A stretch of DNA of 64,000 bases, taken from contig JBDZVA010000001.1 of the NCBI GenBank assembly GCA_040255465.1, positions 496,001 through 560,000 on the forward strand. The letters run 5' to 3'. How positions within the stretch are numbered: position 1 is the stretch's first letter; the number at the start of each line of letters is the position of its first letter. Shown here one piece after another: positions 16,634-26,472 of the stretch. The translations under genes were made by a program, and so were the position numbers. This stretch comes from UBA5793 sp040255465 (GTDB lineage: Bacteria; Planctomycetota; Phycisphaerae; Phycisphaerales; UBA5793). The notes under the pieces are model-generated. The model was not told the origin of the DNA. It saw only the letters and a list, made by a program, of their open reading frames with translations, and searched no databases.

Positions 16634-18271
16634 ATGCATCGGCAATTGCGAGACCGTTTCGTGGCTGGATCAGACCATGACAATTCGAATCTTGCTGTTC
16701 CGATTCGGCACCGGCTGCAGTTTCGCGTCCTGCTGCTCGTGCTGGGCATGGTGGTGCTCACGGTGGGAACGAGCAACTGGATTCTGGCGCGGCTGATCGA
16801 GGCGCAACTCGACGAGACGCTGCAGCGCGAGACGCTGCGTATCGGCGAGCACCTGGCCGACGAGTTTCGCGGCCCGCTCATGATGCACAGTGCGGCGTCG
16901 ATCGATCAGCATCTCGATCTCGTGGCTGCGGATCCGGGTCTCGGATTTGTCCAGATTGAAGATCGGGTCGGCCATGTGATTGCCGAGCGCATCAACAACA
17001 CTGACCTGTACGACCATTTCACGACAAATCTGGGTCAACAGCAGGAGCGCGTGGCGCTGACGCAGAGTCGACCCACGCTGCTCGATTACGCGCGGGCGCC
17101 GGAGGCGCGGGTGCTGCGCACGCCGATTTTCTCAACGAGCCGGGCCATCGGCACGCCGGATCTGCTGGGGCACGTGACGTTTGTCGTGGTTGATCAAGTT
17201 CACCGCGCGACCTTGCAGAAGATGCGGGCGCTGGTGATCGGCGTGGTGTGCGTGGCGTGCCTGATCTCGGTGCCGTTGACGGCGCTGCTGATGCGGCGTC
17301 TCACGCGGCCGCTGCGGCGCATCATGCGGGCGATCACGATGCTGGCGTCGGGTGAGCGTTTGCCGCTGCTGCCGGTGCGGCGCGAGGATGAGCTGGGCCT
17401 GCTGGCGCGGTCGGTGCTTGAAACGGCCGGCTCGCTGGCGCGGGCGCGCAACGAACTCGTTCTGGCGAATGAATCGCTCGAGCAGCAGGTCGAAGATCGA
17501 ACGGCGGCGCTGAACGCGGCGAATCGCCGTCTCGAAGTCGAGATTGAAACAAAGAACGAGTTTCTGCGCACCGTCAGCCACGACCTCAACGCGCCTTTGC
17601 GGAACATCGCGGGCATGACGACGATGCTGCAGCGCCGTTTCGGCGATTCACTGCCGGAAGAAGTCAATCATCGCCTCGAGCGCATCGCCGCGAACGTGCA
17701 GCTCGAATCGACGATGCTCGATGACCTGCTTGAACTCAGTCGCATCCGCACGCGACCTGGCGAATGCGAAGCGGTGGATCTGCAGGATCTGGTGACCGGC
17801 ATCATCCAGGCGCTGGAGCACGAACTGGCGGAGCGAGGCATCCAGTGCGGGATCGAGACGCCGCTGCCCACGGTGGAAGTGGAGCGAAACCTGGCGCGGC
17901 AGGTGTTTCTGAATCTGATCGACAACGCGGCCAAGTACATGGGCGAGCGGCCGACGCGTTCAATCAGCGTCTCGCACACGCTGGAACGGGGGTGGCTGAA
18001 AGTCGCGGTGACGGACACGGGGCCGGGCATTGCGGTTTCCGATCAGCAGCGGGTGTTCCAGGTGTTCCGTCGCGGGTCGGAGGCGGGCACGTCGAGCATT
18101 CCGGGCCGGGGTATCGGACTGGCCAGCGTGCGGGCGGTGGTGGAGCACTGGGGCGGCGAAATCGCGCTCAGGAGCGAGGTGGGAGTGGGGAGCACGTTTG
18201 AGGTGTCAATTCCGGCGGGCCGTATCGTCTCTGCCGAATTGGGCCCTCCAAGGTCAAGGTCGGCTGCGTGA
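16634..18271 (+). CDS. Membrane sensor histidine kinase
   Basis: A 545-residue kinase with two transmembrane helices (about residues 30-54 and 198-220) bracketing a sensor domain of about 140 residues outside the cytoplasm. A HAMP linker follows, then a HisKA domain with SHDLNAPLRN (His316 as phospho-acceptor), and a HATPase domain with N box NLIDNAAKY, G1 DTGPGIA and G2 GRGIGLA. The SHDLNAPLRN form is typical of kinases related to bacteriophytochromes and their CheY-like partners. No receiver is fused. A single-domain response regulator follows after 83 bases and is the likely substrate. Confidence 0.93.
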   Translation: MHRQLRDRFVAGSDHDNSNLAVPIRHRLQFRVLLLVLGMVVLTVGTSNWILARLIEAQLDETLQRETLRIGEHLADEFRGPLMMHSAASIDQHLDLVAADPGLGFVQIEDRVGHVIAERINNTDLYDHFTTNLGQQQERVALTQSRPTLLDYARAPEARVLRTPIFSTSRAIGTPDLLGHVTFVVVDQVHRATLQKMRALVIGVVCVACLISVPLTALLMRRLTRPLRRIMRAITMLASGERLPLLPVRREDELGLLARSVLETAGSLARARNELVLANESLEQQVEDRTAALNAANRRLEVEIETKNEFLRTVSHDLNAPLRNIAGMTTMLQRRFGDSLPEEVNHRLERIAANVQLESTMLDDLLELSRIRTRPGECEAVDLQDLVTGIIQALEHELAERGIQCGIETPLPTVEVERNLARQVFLNLIDNAAKYMGERPTRSISVSHTLERGWLKVAVTDTGPGIAVSDQQRVFQVFRRGSEAGTSSIPGRGIGLASVRAVVEHWGGEIALRSEVGVGSTFEVSIPAGRIVSAELGPPRSRSAA

Positions 18272-18354
18272 TTGCCTTCATGTCGCCGCGCACCGGGCCG
18301 AAGAACCGAAGACGGAAGTTCCCTGGAATGCCACTGAGAACGTGAGGCGACCCC

Positions 18355-18798
18355 GTGAGTGAATCTGTGATTCTGCTTGTCGATGATGACCCGGACTATC
18401 GGATGCTGGTGCGCGATGCGATCGAATCGCTTGGCCGCCCGATAAAGGTGTTCGAGTGCGTCGACGGCTGCGACGGCATTCGCTTCCTTCAGCGGGCGGG
18501 TGCGGATGAATCTTCGCCGCGCCCGAATCTCGTGCTGCTCGATCTCGAGATGCCCGGCGCCGACGGTCACGAAGTGCTCGTCCGCCTTCGGGCCGACGAA
18601 CGACTGCGCGACCTGCCGGTCGTGGTGATGACGGGACTGGATGATGATGAATCTGAACGCCGGGCGATGGACAACGGCGCGAGCAGTTACACCTGCAAGG
18701 TGCAGGATACGGATGACATGCTCCGTCGCATCGAATCCGCGGCGATCTACTGGACGTCCGTGCACCGCCAGTTGTCGGGATTTTCATCCGCGGCCTGA
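18355..18798 (+). CDS. Single-domain response regulator
   Basis: A 147-residue receiver with no output domain. The acidic pocket is VDDDPD (residues 9-14), the phospho-acceptor is Asp63 in LLDLEMPGADG, followed by the Thr of VVMTG and a Lys near residue 119 (YTCKV). It looks like the Rcp1-type regulators that pair with phytochrome-like kinases. A GTG start is used. It lies between the kinase and the GGDEF gene, so it probably relays phosphate or controls the kinase. Confidence 0.92.
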   Translation: MSESVILLVDDDPDYRMLVRDAIESLGRPIKVFECVDGCDGIRFLQRAGADESSPRPNLVLLDLEMPGADGHEVLVRLRADERLRDLPVVVMTGLDDDESERRAMDNGASSYTCKVQDTDDMLRRIESAAIYWTSVHRQLSGFSSAA

Positions 18799-18836
18799 GA
18801 GTCTCGCGGAAACAGGGCGAGGATCGCCCGCACACC

Positions 18837-19892
18837 ATGTCATTGGAGAATGACGAAATCATGATGCAGCGTACGCAGCCACCACGACTCCTGGTTCTCG
18901 AAGACGATCCCGACACGGCATCGCTGATCAAAGATGTGCTCGACGAGCACTTTGAGTGCGAGTGCGTGAGCGTCTACGGCACGATTGCGCAGGCGATCGG
19001 CAGCGATCTGGTCGCCGTCGATCTCGTGTTGTGCGATTTCAATCTTCCCGACGGCACGGGGCTCAATGCGCTTGAGAAGTTTCTGTCCAAGCAACCCACG
19101 CTGCCGGTCATCATGGTGACGGGCGAGTCGGATCACCGGACGGCGCTCGAAGCGTTGAGGCTCGGCGCGTACGACTACGTGGTCAAGGCGGGCGAGTTTC
19201 TCTCGATCCTGCCGCTCATGGTTGAGAAGAATCTCTCGCGCTGGCGCACCAAGCAGGAGAATTTTCGCCTGCAGCGCGAGCTGGAACTGTCGCTCGAACA
19301 GGTGCGGCGATCGCACTCGCAACTGACGTCGATGGTGGCGCGGCTCGAGGAGATGGCTCTGACTGACGCGCTGACGGGCCTGTCGAATCGGCGTCATCTC
19401 AACGAAGATCTGCCGCGCCTTTTCGCCGAGACCACGCGACACGCCGGCGATCTCGCGTGCATCATGATCGATCTCGACGGCTTCAAGATGCTCAACGATG
19501 CGCTCGGGCACCAGCACGGCGATGACATGCTGCGGCTGGCCGGCCGCGTGATCCTCGCGAACCGGCGCGATTCTGATCTGGCGGCGCGGTATGGCGGGGA
19601 TGAGTTCGTCGTCATTCTGCCCCGTACGGATGCGGCGACGGCGGTCAACCTCGCCCGGCGCATCAAGGAGGACTTCGAGGACGCCGTCAAGCGGACGGTC
19701 TGCTCCGATCATGTGCTGGCGATGTCGGCGGGCATCTCCTGCGCCCGGACGAGCCGGGCGGCGTCAGGCGAAGAACTCATCCGCATCGCTGACGAGATGC
19801 TCTATGTCGCCAAGCGGAGCGGCAAAGGCCAGGTGGTGCTTTGCGACCCGCGCGACGGCGCGGCGGCGCCGAACGTGGTGACCGCGGCGTGA
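18837..19892 (+). CDS. Receiver-GGDEF diguanylate cyclase
   Basis: A 351-residue protein with an N-terminal receiver (acidic LEDDPD, phospho-acceptor Asp67 in LCDFNLPDG). A coiled-coil-like helix (about residues 130-172) links it to a GGDEF domain with an intact active site GGDEF at 253-257. An inhibitory I-site RDSD is present at 244-247, five residues before it. It should make cyclic di-GMP when phosphorylated and be product-inhibited. No EAL domain is present. An alternative start is the ATG at 18861. It completes a three-gene signalling unit with the kinase and single-domain regulator. Confidence 0.93.
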   Translation: MSLENDEIMMQRTQPPRLLVLEDDPDTASLIKDVLDEHFECECVSVYGTIAQAIGSDLVAVDLVLCDFNLPDGTGLNALEKFLSKQPTLPVIMVTGESDHRTALEALRLGAYDYVVKAGEFLSILPLMVEKNLSRWRTKQENFRLQRELELSLEQVRRSHSQLTSMVARLEEMALTDALTGLSNRRHLNEDLPRLFAETTRHAGDLACIMIDLDGFKMLNDALGHQHGDDMLRLAGRVILANRRDSDLAARYGGDEFVVILPRTDAATAVNLARRIKEDFEDAVKRTVCSDHVLAMSAGISCARTSRAASGEELIRIADEMLYVAKRSGKGQVVLCDPRDGAAAPNVVTAA

Positions 19893-19908
19893 GCGCGTCG
19901 CTCCGGGC

Positions 19909-21750
19909 TCACGGGTCCTGCCTGGGTCGCAGTATCAGCACCGGCGTGTTGATGCGGTAGGTTCCCTGGCCGGCGTGGGTGAACCGATCCGTCACTTCCG
20001 GCCGATTCTCCATGATCTGCGCCCAGACCTCCTCCTTGGCGAGCAGCACGGCGTGCGAGCGATCGTCGGGAGAGAGCGCGTCGAGCCAGTCTTCGATTTC
20101 CGCATTCTTCAGCGGCAGTGCGGGGCGTTTGAGATAGTGAAAGAGCGTGGGATCCTGATAGCCTACGGTGGCGACGATCGGTTCACTCAACCCTGGCTGA
20201 GCCTGCACCTGTTTGATCAACTGTTGCGTGCCGTACACCTTGCCCAATGCGTCTTCAAACTCAAACACGCCGATCCAGCCAATCACTCCTGCGATCCAGA
20301 GTGCGGTGATCGCCGCGATTCGGTAATTGGCGTGGCGGGAAACGAGCGGCCAGCGAACCCAGAGACCCAGGGCGACGAGCGGCAGCGTGGCCGAGACGCA
20401 CGCCACCCACAGGCTCTCGGGCCTTAATCGGAAAATCGCGAAGACCATCAGACCCAGCACGATTGTGGTGCTGATGCACACGCCGGCAATCGACTGCATG
20501 GCCTTGCGATCAATTGGTGGCTTGTCATCGCGACCGAGGAACCTCGCTTCGAAGACGGAAGCCGCGAGGACGGCCAGCGGGGGGCCGAGCGGAAGCACGT
20601 AGGTGGCGAGTTTGCCGCTCATGAGCGAAAAGCCAATGAAGGGGATGATGACCGCCAGTACGAGCAGGCTGCCGAGATCGTACTTCCGCAGGTACGTCCA
20701 CGCCTGCCGCCACGAGTATTCAACGCCCGGCAGGCTGAGGGTGGCAGTGGCCGGGAACAGGCCGCCGATGACCATCGGGATGTAATACCAGATCGGCTCA
20801 GGGTGATCGCCGCCGCTGCCCGAAGCGCGATCGAGCATTTCGTGTTTCCAGATGGCGATGGCCTGCGGCTCGTGCTCGATGATCTGCCAGACCCAGATGC
20901 CGATGGGCACGATGGCGAGCAACACGCCCCAGAGGTGCAGGTGACGGATCGAACCCAGCCGCCCCGTCAGCGCCAGCCAGATGAGCAGCACTCCCACGGG
21001 CACGAGCGCCAGCGGTCCTTTGGTGAGCAGCCCGAGCGCGACGGCGAGCCACATCGCTGCGGCCCATCCCCATGACCCCCATGACCCCCACGATCCGCGC
21101 GATCGCTGGTCGCCGGCCTGGACCGCCAGATAACCCGCCGCCAATGCGCCCAGCCAGAAGAGGGTGAGCAGCGAGTCGGTAATGCCGAGTCGGCCGACGA
21201 CGAGATGCAAAGGCATCAGCGACAGCAGGCCGCTGGCGACCAGGCCGCGCTTCATCCCTCCCCATCTGGCGCCCAGGCCGAAGGTCATGAGGACCGTCAG
21301 CGTGGCGGCGATGACCGCCGGCAGTCGCAGGGCGAGTTCATCGTCGTGGATGAACTTGAGCGATGAGGCCTGCAGCCAGTAGAGCAGGGGTGGCTTGGTG
21401 AGGTGCGGCTGGCCGTTCATGGTCGGCACGAGCCAGTCGCCGCTGTGGAGCATGTTCATGCTCACCGTGCCGTATCGCCCTTCATCTGGCGCGTAGAGCG
21501 GGTGATCATCAAGGCTGAGCCACATGGGCAGAGCGCACTGCAAGACGAGAATGATGAAGACCAGCCATCGGGTGGCGCTGTCGCTGAATCGCCAGGACTG
21601 TGCGTGCTCAGCAGGTGGGTTGAGGGGAGTGCCCGGGCTTGCTGCAATGGTGCGATTCACGATGCGCGCCGATCCGATTGGTGGGCGATCGCCCGGGGTG
21701 GTGAAGGGGGAATTGTACAACTCCTTTCGGGGATGGCATGACGGGAACAT
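19909..21750 (-). CDS. ArnT/PMT-family membrane glycosyltransferase
   Basis: A protein of up to 613 residues with about ten to twelve transmembrane helices and the hallmark PLYAPDEGRYG in the first external loop, as in GT-C enzymes of the ArnT/PMT (GT39/GT83) type. These transfer a sugar from a polyprenyl-phosphate donor to lipid or protein on the outer face of the membrane. A 9-base DNA tandem repeat at 21064-21093 gives the loop GSWGSWGSWGW. The C-terminal soluble part holds VATVGYQDPTLFHYLK. The start is uncertain: the first 40 or so residues are not hydrophobic and a GTG near 21660 is also possible. Acceptor and sugar are unknown. Confidence 0.85.
   Translation of the reverse strand: MFPSCHPRKELYNSPFTTPGDRPPIGSARIVNRTIAASPGTPLNPPAEHAQSWRFSDSATRWLVFIILVLQCALPMWLSLDDHPLYAPDEGRYGTVSMNMLHSGDWLVPTMNGQPHLTKPPLLYWLQASSLKFIHDDELALRLPAVIAATLTVLMTFGLGARWGGMKRGLVASGLLSLMPLHLVVGRLGITDSLLTLFWLGALAAGYLAVQAGDQRSRGSWGSWGSWGWAAAMWLAVALGLLTKGPLALVPVGVLLIWLALTGRLGSIRHLHLWGVLLAIVPIGIWVWQIIEHEPQAIAIWKHEMLDRASGSGGDHPEPIWYYIPMVIGGLFPATATLSLPGVEYSWRQAWTYLRKYDLGSLLVLAVIIPFIGFSLMSGKLATYVLPLGPPLAVLAASVFEARFLGRDDKPPIDRKAMQSIAGVCISTTIVLGLMVFAIFRLRPESLWVACVSATLPLVALGLWVRWPLVSRHANYRIAAITALWIAGVIGWIGVFEFEDALGKVYGTQQLIKQVQAQPGLSEPIVATVGYQDPTLFHYLKRPALPLKNAEIEDWLDALSPDDRSHAVLLAKEEVWAQIMENRPEVTDRFTHAGQGTYRINTPVLILRPRQDP
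21064..21093. repeat. 9-base tandem repeat within a coding region
   Basis: CATGACCCC repeats about three times inside the glycosyltransferase gene and encodes repeated GSW units in a loop between membrane helices. Copy-number change would stay in frame. Confidence 0.75.
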
Positions 21751-21907
21751 GACCGAATTGCGCCGGCGGTGGTGGGGTCGGGGCGAGCAGCGCGGCCATT
21801 TGCGGGGCTGATCTTGGCTGCGCGCCCTTTCGAAACGGCGATTACGACGCTATAACCACCGCACAGCATTCGAGCGAATCCCGGCTCAGACCACAGGAGA
21901 CAAGGCG

Positions 21908-23743
21908 ATGGCCACAACGACCACCAGCGGCGAATCCTCCGGATCCAAGGGCATTCTCGATTTCATCGAGTGGGTGGGGAACAAACTGCCCGACCCGGCC
22001 ACGTTGTTTCTGATTGGGGCCTCGATCGTCATGCTGCTCTCTTACGTGCTGGCCAAAACGGGCGCCCAGGTGCAGCCGATGCGCCCGCGCGCCGTGATGA
22101 CGCAAGTGCTCGACGCCAACGGCCAGCCGGTGCTGGATGCTGAGACGGGCGAGGTGGAGATGACCGCCGTCATCAACCCCGAAACGGGCAAGCCGGAACT
22201 GGAGTGGTTGCCGGCCGGCAAGCCGATCGAAGCCGAGAACCTGTTGAGTCGTGAAGGCATCTACTGGTGCTTCAACACGCTGGTGAAGAACTTCATCGAG
22301 TTTGCCCCGCTGGGCATTGTGCTGACGGGCATGCTGGGCATTGGCGTGGCGGAACGAACGGGGCTGCTCGGCGCCTTGATGAAAGCGTTCATGCTCGTGG
22401 TGCCGTCGTGGGCCCTGACGCCCGCGATGGTGTTCGTTGGCATCATGTCGTCGATGGCGCTGGACGCGGGATACATCGTCCTGCCTCCACTGGCTGCGGC
22501 GCTGTACAAATCGGTTGGTCGCTCGCCGCTGGCGGGACTGGCGGCGGTGTTTGCAGGCGTTTCGGCCGGGTTCAATGCGAACCTGCTGATCACGGGACTC
22601 GATCCACTTTTGTCCGGACTCTCGACGGAAGGGGCGCGCATTGTTGATCCGAGTTACACCGTCACTCCGCCGTGCAACTGGTATTTCCTCATTGCGTCGA
22701 CATTCGTGATCACCATTGCCGGCTGGGCGGTGACGTCGTGGTTCGTCGAGCGGCGCATGACCAGCAAATCGCCCGAAGAGGGCGGGCCATCTTTGGCCAC
22801 AACCGAGGATCTCGAATCACAGCGCCTCAAGTCGACGGAGATCAAGGGACTTGCGGCTGCGATCATCGTGATCTTCCTGACGATCGGCTCGCTGGTGGCG
22901 TTGACGCTCGTTCCCGGCGCGCCTCTTCACACCTATTACATGCCCGAACCCGACAGCAGTGGTCGGCCGATCATCGGCTCCGTCTATACCCCACCCAGCG
23001 CCGACGCGCCGCTTCCGGATGACGCGGTCGTGCTCGAAAGCGGAACGATTCTTCGGCCCACGGCGGAGAAGTTCGACCGCTGGGTTGAGGTCATCGTCCC
23101 GATGATCTTCCTCAGTTTTCTGCTGCCTGGCATGGCGTACGGCATTACCGTCGGGAACATCAAGAACGACAAGGAGCTTGCCAAACTCTTCATTGACTCC
23201 ATGGCGACGATGGGGCCGATCATCGTGCTGGCCTTCTTTGCCGGACAATTCATCGGGTACTTCAATCATTCGAATCTCGGCTCGATGCTCGCCGAGTGGG
23301 GCGGGCAGACGCTGGGACAGATGAACATGCCGCCCTGGGCGTTGATGGTCGTGTTCATCGGCGTGGTGATGTTCTTCAACCTGTTTGTGGGTTCCATGAG
23401 CGCCAAGTATGCAATGTTCGCGCCGATCTTCGTGCCGATGTTCATGCTCGTGGGCATCTCGCCGGAACTGACGCAGGCGGCGTATCGCGTGGGTGACTCG
23501 GTCACCAACGTCATCACGCCGCTCAATGCGTATCTCGTGATCATTCTCGTTTTCATGAAGGAGTACGTGCCCAAGGGCGGCATGGGCACACTCATTGCCG
23601 CGATGGTGCCATACACGATCGTTTTCACCATCGTCTGGACCATTATGCTCATCGTCTGGATGCAGATGGGTTGGCCGCTCGGGCCCGATGCGCCGCTGTG
23701 GTACGACCTGACCCAGGGGGCTGCGGCCGCAGTCGGCGGATAG
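21908..23743 (+). CDS. AbgT-family transporter
   Basis: A 611-residue inner-membrane protein of the AbgT/MtrF type, whose members import p-aminobenzoyl-glutamate or export antimetabolites. Typical family text includes the N-terminal NKLPDPATLFLIGASIV, SSMALDAGYIVLPPLAAALY, GFNANLLITGLDPLLSGL and the C-terminal YRVGDSVTNVITPLNAYLVI. Two regions are longer than usual: a hydrophilic external loop at about residues 55-118 and another around residue 340 (PEPDSSGRPIIGSVYTPPSA). AGGAGACAAGGCG precedes the ATG. It is followed after 10 bases by the glycosidase gene, suggesting an operon. Confidence 0.93.
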   Translation: MATTTTSGESSGSKGILDFIEWVGNKLPDPATLFLIGASIVMLLSYVLAKTGAQVQPMRPRAVMTQVLDANGQPVLDAETGEVEMTAVINPETGKPELEWLPAGKPIEAENLLSREGIYWCFNTLVKNFIEFAPLGIVLTGMLGIGVAERTGLLGALMKAFMLVVPSWALTPAMVFVGIMSSMALDAGYIVLPPLAAALYKSVGRSPLAGLAAVFAGVSAGFNANLLITGLDPLLSGLSTEGARIVDPSYTVTPPCNWYFLIASTFVITIAGWAVTSWFVERRMTSKSPEEGGPSLATTEDLESQRLKSTEIKGLAAAIIVIFLTIGSLVALTLVPGAPLHTYYMPEPDSSGRPIIGSVYTPPSADAPLPDDAVVLESGTILRPTAEKFDRWVEVIVPMIFLSFLLPGMAYGITVGNIKNDKELAKLFIDSMATMGPIIVLAFFAGQFIGYFNHSNLGSMLAEWGGQTLGQMNMPPWALMVVFIGVVMFFNLFVGSMSAKYAMFAPIFVPMFMLVGISPELTQAAYRVGDSVTNVITPLNAYLVIILVFMKEYVPKGGMGTLIAAMVPYTIVFTIVWTIMLIVWMQMGWPLGPDAPLWYDLTQGAAAAVGG

Positions 23744-23753
23744 GGGGCGAGTC

Positions 23754-26450
23754 GTGCGAAAGCCAGTGCATTTCACCTTCGGCAACCACATGCACTGGGT
23801 CGACATGCAGTGGCTCTGGGGTTACGACGTGTTGCCCGGCTCGGTGCGCGACATGCTGCACCTCTGCCGTGAGACGGGGATCAAAGGCAACGTCAACTTC
23901 GACGCGATCGGCTACGAGAAGATGGCGGCCGAGTGCCCCGAAGCGCTGGCCGAACTGCGCGAGGCGATCGCCCATGGCGTCATCGAGCCGGTCGGCTGTT
24001 CCTATGGCCAGCCGTACGGCCTGTTCAACGGCTGCGAATCGAACATCCGCCAACTCACCTATGGCGTGCGCTCGACGCGGCGGCTGCTCGGCGTGCGGCC
24101 GCTCGCGTTCTGGGAGGAGGAGTTCTACTTCTTCCCGCAGTTGCCGCAAATGCTTCGCCAGTGTGGTTACACGGGGGCGTGTCTGTTCTTTCAATGGACG
24201 TGGCACACGCCGGAGGTGCCGCGCGAGCCGCATGCGCTGATCCTGTGGGAGGGGATTGACGGCTCGCAACTGCCCGCGCTGCCGCGTAACGAACTGAACC
24301 TGCACCAGTGGCCGGAAGATTTCGCGCCGCTGTTCGAGTCGAAGCTGCTGCGCGATCTGGATCAGCCGACGATTGTGCAGTGGGTCGAATTGATGCCGAG
24401 CAAAGACTGGATGTGCCGCAGCGAAGTGTTGCTGCCGAAGTTGAAGGAGTTGATTGCCAATCCCGAGTTCAAAATCGTACCGGGTACGCTTTCGGAAGTG
24501 ATCGCGAAGATTGGCAGTGGTGCCGCGCCGGTGCGCAACTATTCGATGGACGATGTCTGGCACGGGATGACGCTGGGCAAAAACGACGATGCCCACCCAA
24601 GGCGCAGCGCACTCATCGAACGGGAGTTGCTCTGGGCGGAGTCCATCACGGCAGTCGCCAGCCTGCTCGGTCGGCCCTATCCCCAGTGGGATGTGTATCC
24701 CACATGGGAACTCGACGAGGCATGGCGCGAACTGCTTGCCGCTCAGCATCATGACAATCATGAGTGTGAGGGGCTGTGCGGATCGATTGGTCGAGTTTCG
24801 TTCAGCCGCGCGATGATTCTGGCTTCCGACATTGTGAAGCGCGCATCGTGGCACATCGCATCAAGACTCGACGCAGATGACGCGGACAATGCCGCAGGTG
24901 CCGTCGATGCCGTGTTCAATGACTGCGGCTGGGTTTCCGGCGCGACGTTGAATCGCAATTGGGAATCGGTTCCACAGCCTATGACCGTCGAGGCGCCGCC
25001 CTTTGGCTTCGTCAGACATTCGCGCCAGATTGAGAACGATCGAGCGAGCATTCCTCCGCTCACCATCACGCAACGGGATGATCTCTGGACGCTGCGCCGC
25101 GGCGACTCGTCGCTGGAGATCGACCCGCGCACCGGCTTTGTGCATCAGTTTCGCGTACCGGGGTTGGCTGATCTGATTTTCGATCCCGTCAAGCCGCTTG
25201 GGCTGGTGGCGACGCGCTTTGAGGGGCGGAAGTTGTACCTGAGCAGCGCCATCGTCTCCTGCGATGTGCGCAACGGAAACGAATGCAGTGGCGTATCGGT
25301 GGCGCTAACGGATGAGTTTGGCTTCTTCAATGCAGTGCTGGATTACAACATTTCCTCGAATGGGCGCGCCATTGAAATCAGATTCTGGACGCCGTGCGAC
25401 TCGACCGCGGCGTGGGTGATTCGTGACCCTGGCCTGACTGGCAGTCTGCGGCTGTGGATCAGGCCGGTTTTTGAGTTCAGGTCGTTGATCGCTGATTCTC
25501 CGTGCAGCGCCGCGCCGATCGAAACCGGCAGTTCCGGCGTGCGCAAGTATCCTGAAGGTGACTGGATGACCTCGCCGCAGTGGTTCGAATCGATCGAGCA
25601 CGCGTTCACCGGACTCAACTTTGTCGATCTTGTTGGAGTTCGCATGAGCAAGGAGCCGTACGGTCTGCTCATTGCTCACAATGGCAGTCAGCAGTTCTTC
25701 AGAATGGAAGACGGGGTTGAGTGCGTCCTCAACACGAAAGATCCCTGGGATGGCGAAGCGCAACCGGCGGATTCGACGGTTCCACCCTTCGAATGCCGCT
25801 TGGCATTGATTCCGCATCGCAACATCACCGACGCCGAGCGAATTCGTCTGACGCGCGAGGCGATTCGACCGTCACGGTCGGCTCAAAAGGACTCCTGCTC
25901 ACCGGTAGTCGGCGACATCCCGCCCGTCTTTGGCCCGCTCAGCGTCGAGGGTGCGCCCGGAGTGCTTGCCACGGCGTTCTTCCGCGAGTCGAGCAAGTCC
26001 GGCGAGCACCTGCCGGATTGGGCTGGGCATGAAATGGCGCGACGCAGCGACGGGATCTGCACGCATCCCTTCGTCATTCGACTCGTGGAGTACAACGGCG
26101 AGCCGGCCGAGGTCACACTCAAACTCGTTGGCCCGGTCGCCAGCGCCGCCAAGACGAATCTCATGGGTGAAGTCGGTGAGCACGTCGCGGCGGGTGAAGA
26201 TACGCGCTGGCTCGACGTGACGCCCGCCGAGCCGCCAGAGTGGGCGATCGATCCGAACACCGGCGCATGCTACGAGTTTCGCGGCCTGCCCCTCGAGTGG
26301 TCGCAAGTGACGTTCCGCGTGAGGCCGCGCGAGATTGCGTCGGTGTATGCCGACATGGTCATGGGCCGCAAGGAGTACCGCGACCTCGACGCCAAGCGCA
26401 AGGTGTGGGCGACGGTGCACCGGACCAAGGGCGAGACTGCCGGCGATTGA
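23754..26450 (+). CDS. GH38-like glycoside hydrolase (alpha-mannosidase family)
   Basis: An 898-residue cytoplasmic-looking protein without signal peptide. The N-terminal catalytic-type domain starts HFTFGNHMHWVDMQWLWGYD, with the His and Asp expected to bind zinc. The equivalent of the nucleophile loop reads FWEEEFYFFPQLPQM (residues 119-133). A middle-domain motif QHHDNHE (331-337) matches the conserved QHHD of GH38. Long beta-sandwich domains follow. By my alignment the usual Asp nucleophile position is Glu122, so activity or specificity may differ. It starts with GTG 10 bases after the transporter and is followed by a ribokinase. Confidence 0.75.
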   Translation: MRKPVHFTFGNHMHWVDMQWLWGYDVLPGSVRDMLHLCRETGIKGNVNFDAIGYEKMAAECPEALAELREAIAHGVIEPVGCSYGQPYGLFNGCESNIRQLTYGVRSTRRLLGVRPLAFWEEEFYFFPQLPQMLRQCGYTGACLFFQWTWHTPEVPREPHALILWEGIDGSQLPALPRNELNLHQWPEDFAPLFESKLLRDLDQPTIVQWVELMPSKDWMCRSEVLLPKLKELIANPEFKIVPGTLSEVIAKIGSGAAPVRNYSMDDVWHGMTLGKNDDAHPRRSALIERELLWAESITAVASLLGRPYPQWDVYPTWELDEAWRELLAAQHHDNHECEGLCGSIGRVSFSRAMILASDIVKRASWHIASRLDADDADNAAGAVDAVFNDCGWVSGATLNRNWESVPQPMTVEAPPFGFVRHSRQIENDRASIPPLTITQRDDLWTLRRGDSSLEIDPRTGFVHQFRVPGLADLIFDPVKPLGLVATRFEGRKLYLSSAIVSCDVRNGNECSGVSVALTDEFGFFNAVLDYNISSNGRAIEIRFWTPCDSTAAWVIRDPGLTGSLRLWIRPVFEFRSLIADSPCSAAPIETGSSGVRKYPEGDWMTSPQWFESIEHAFTGLNFVDLVGVRMSKEPYGLLIAHNGSQQFFRMEDGVECVLNTKDPWDGEAQPADSTVPPFECRLALIPHRNITDAERIRLTREAIRPSRSAQKDSCSPVVGDIPPVFGPLSVEGAPGVLATAFFRESSKSGEHLPDWAGHEMARRSDGICTHPFVIRLVEYNGEPAEVTLKLVGPVASAAKTNLMGEVGEHVAAGEDTRWLDVTPAEPPEWAIDPNTGACYEFRGLPLEWSQVTFRVRPREIASVYADMVMGRKEYRDLDAKRKVWATVHRTKGETAGD

Positions 26451-26472
26451 CTCGGCGGCCATATGATGCCTC

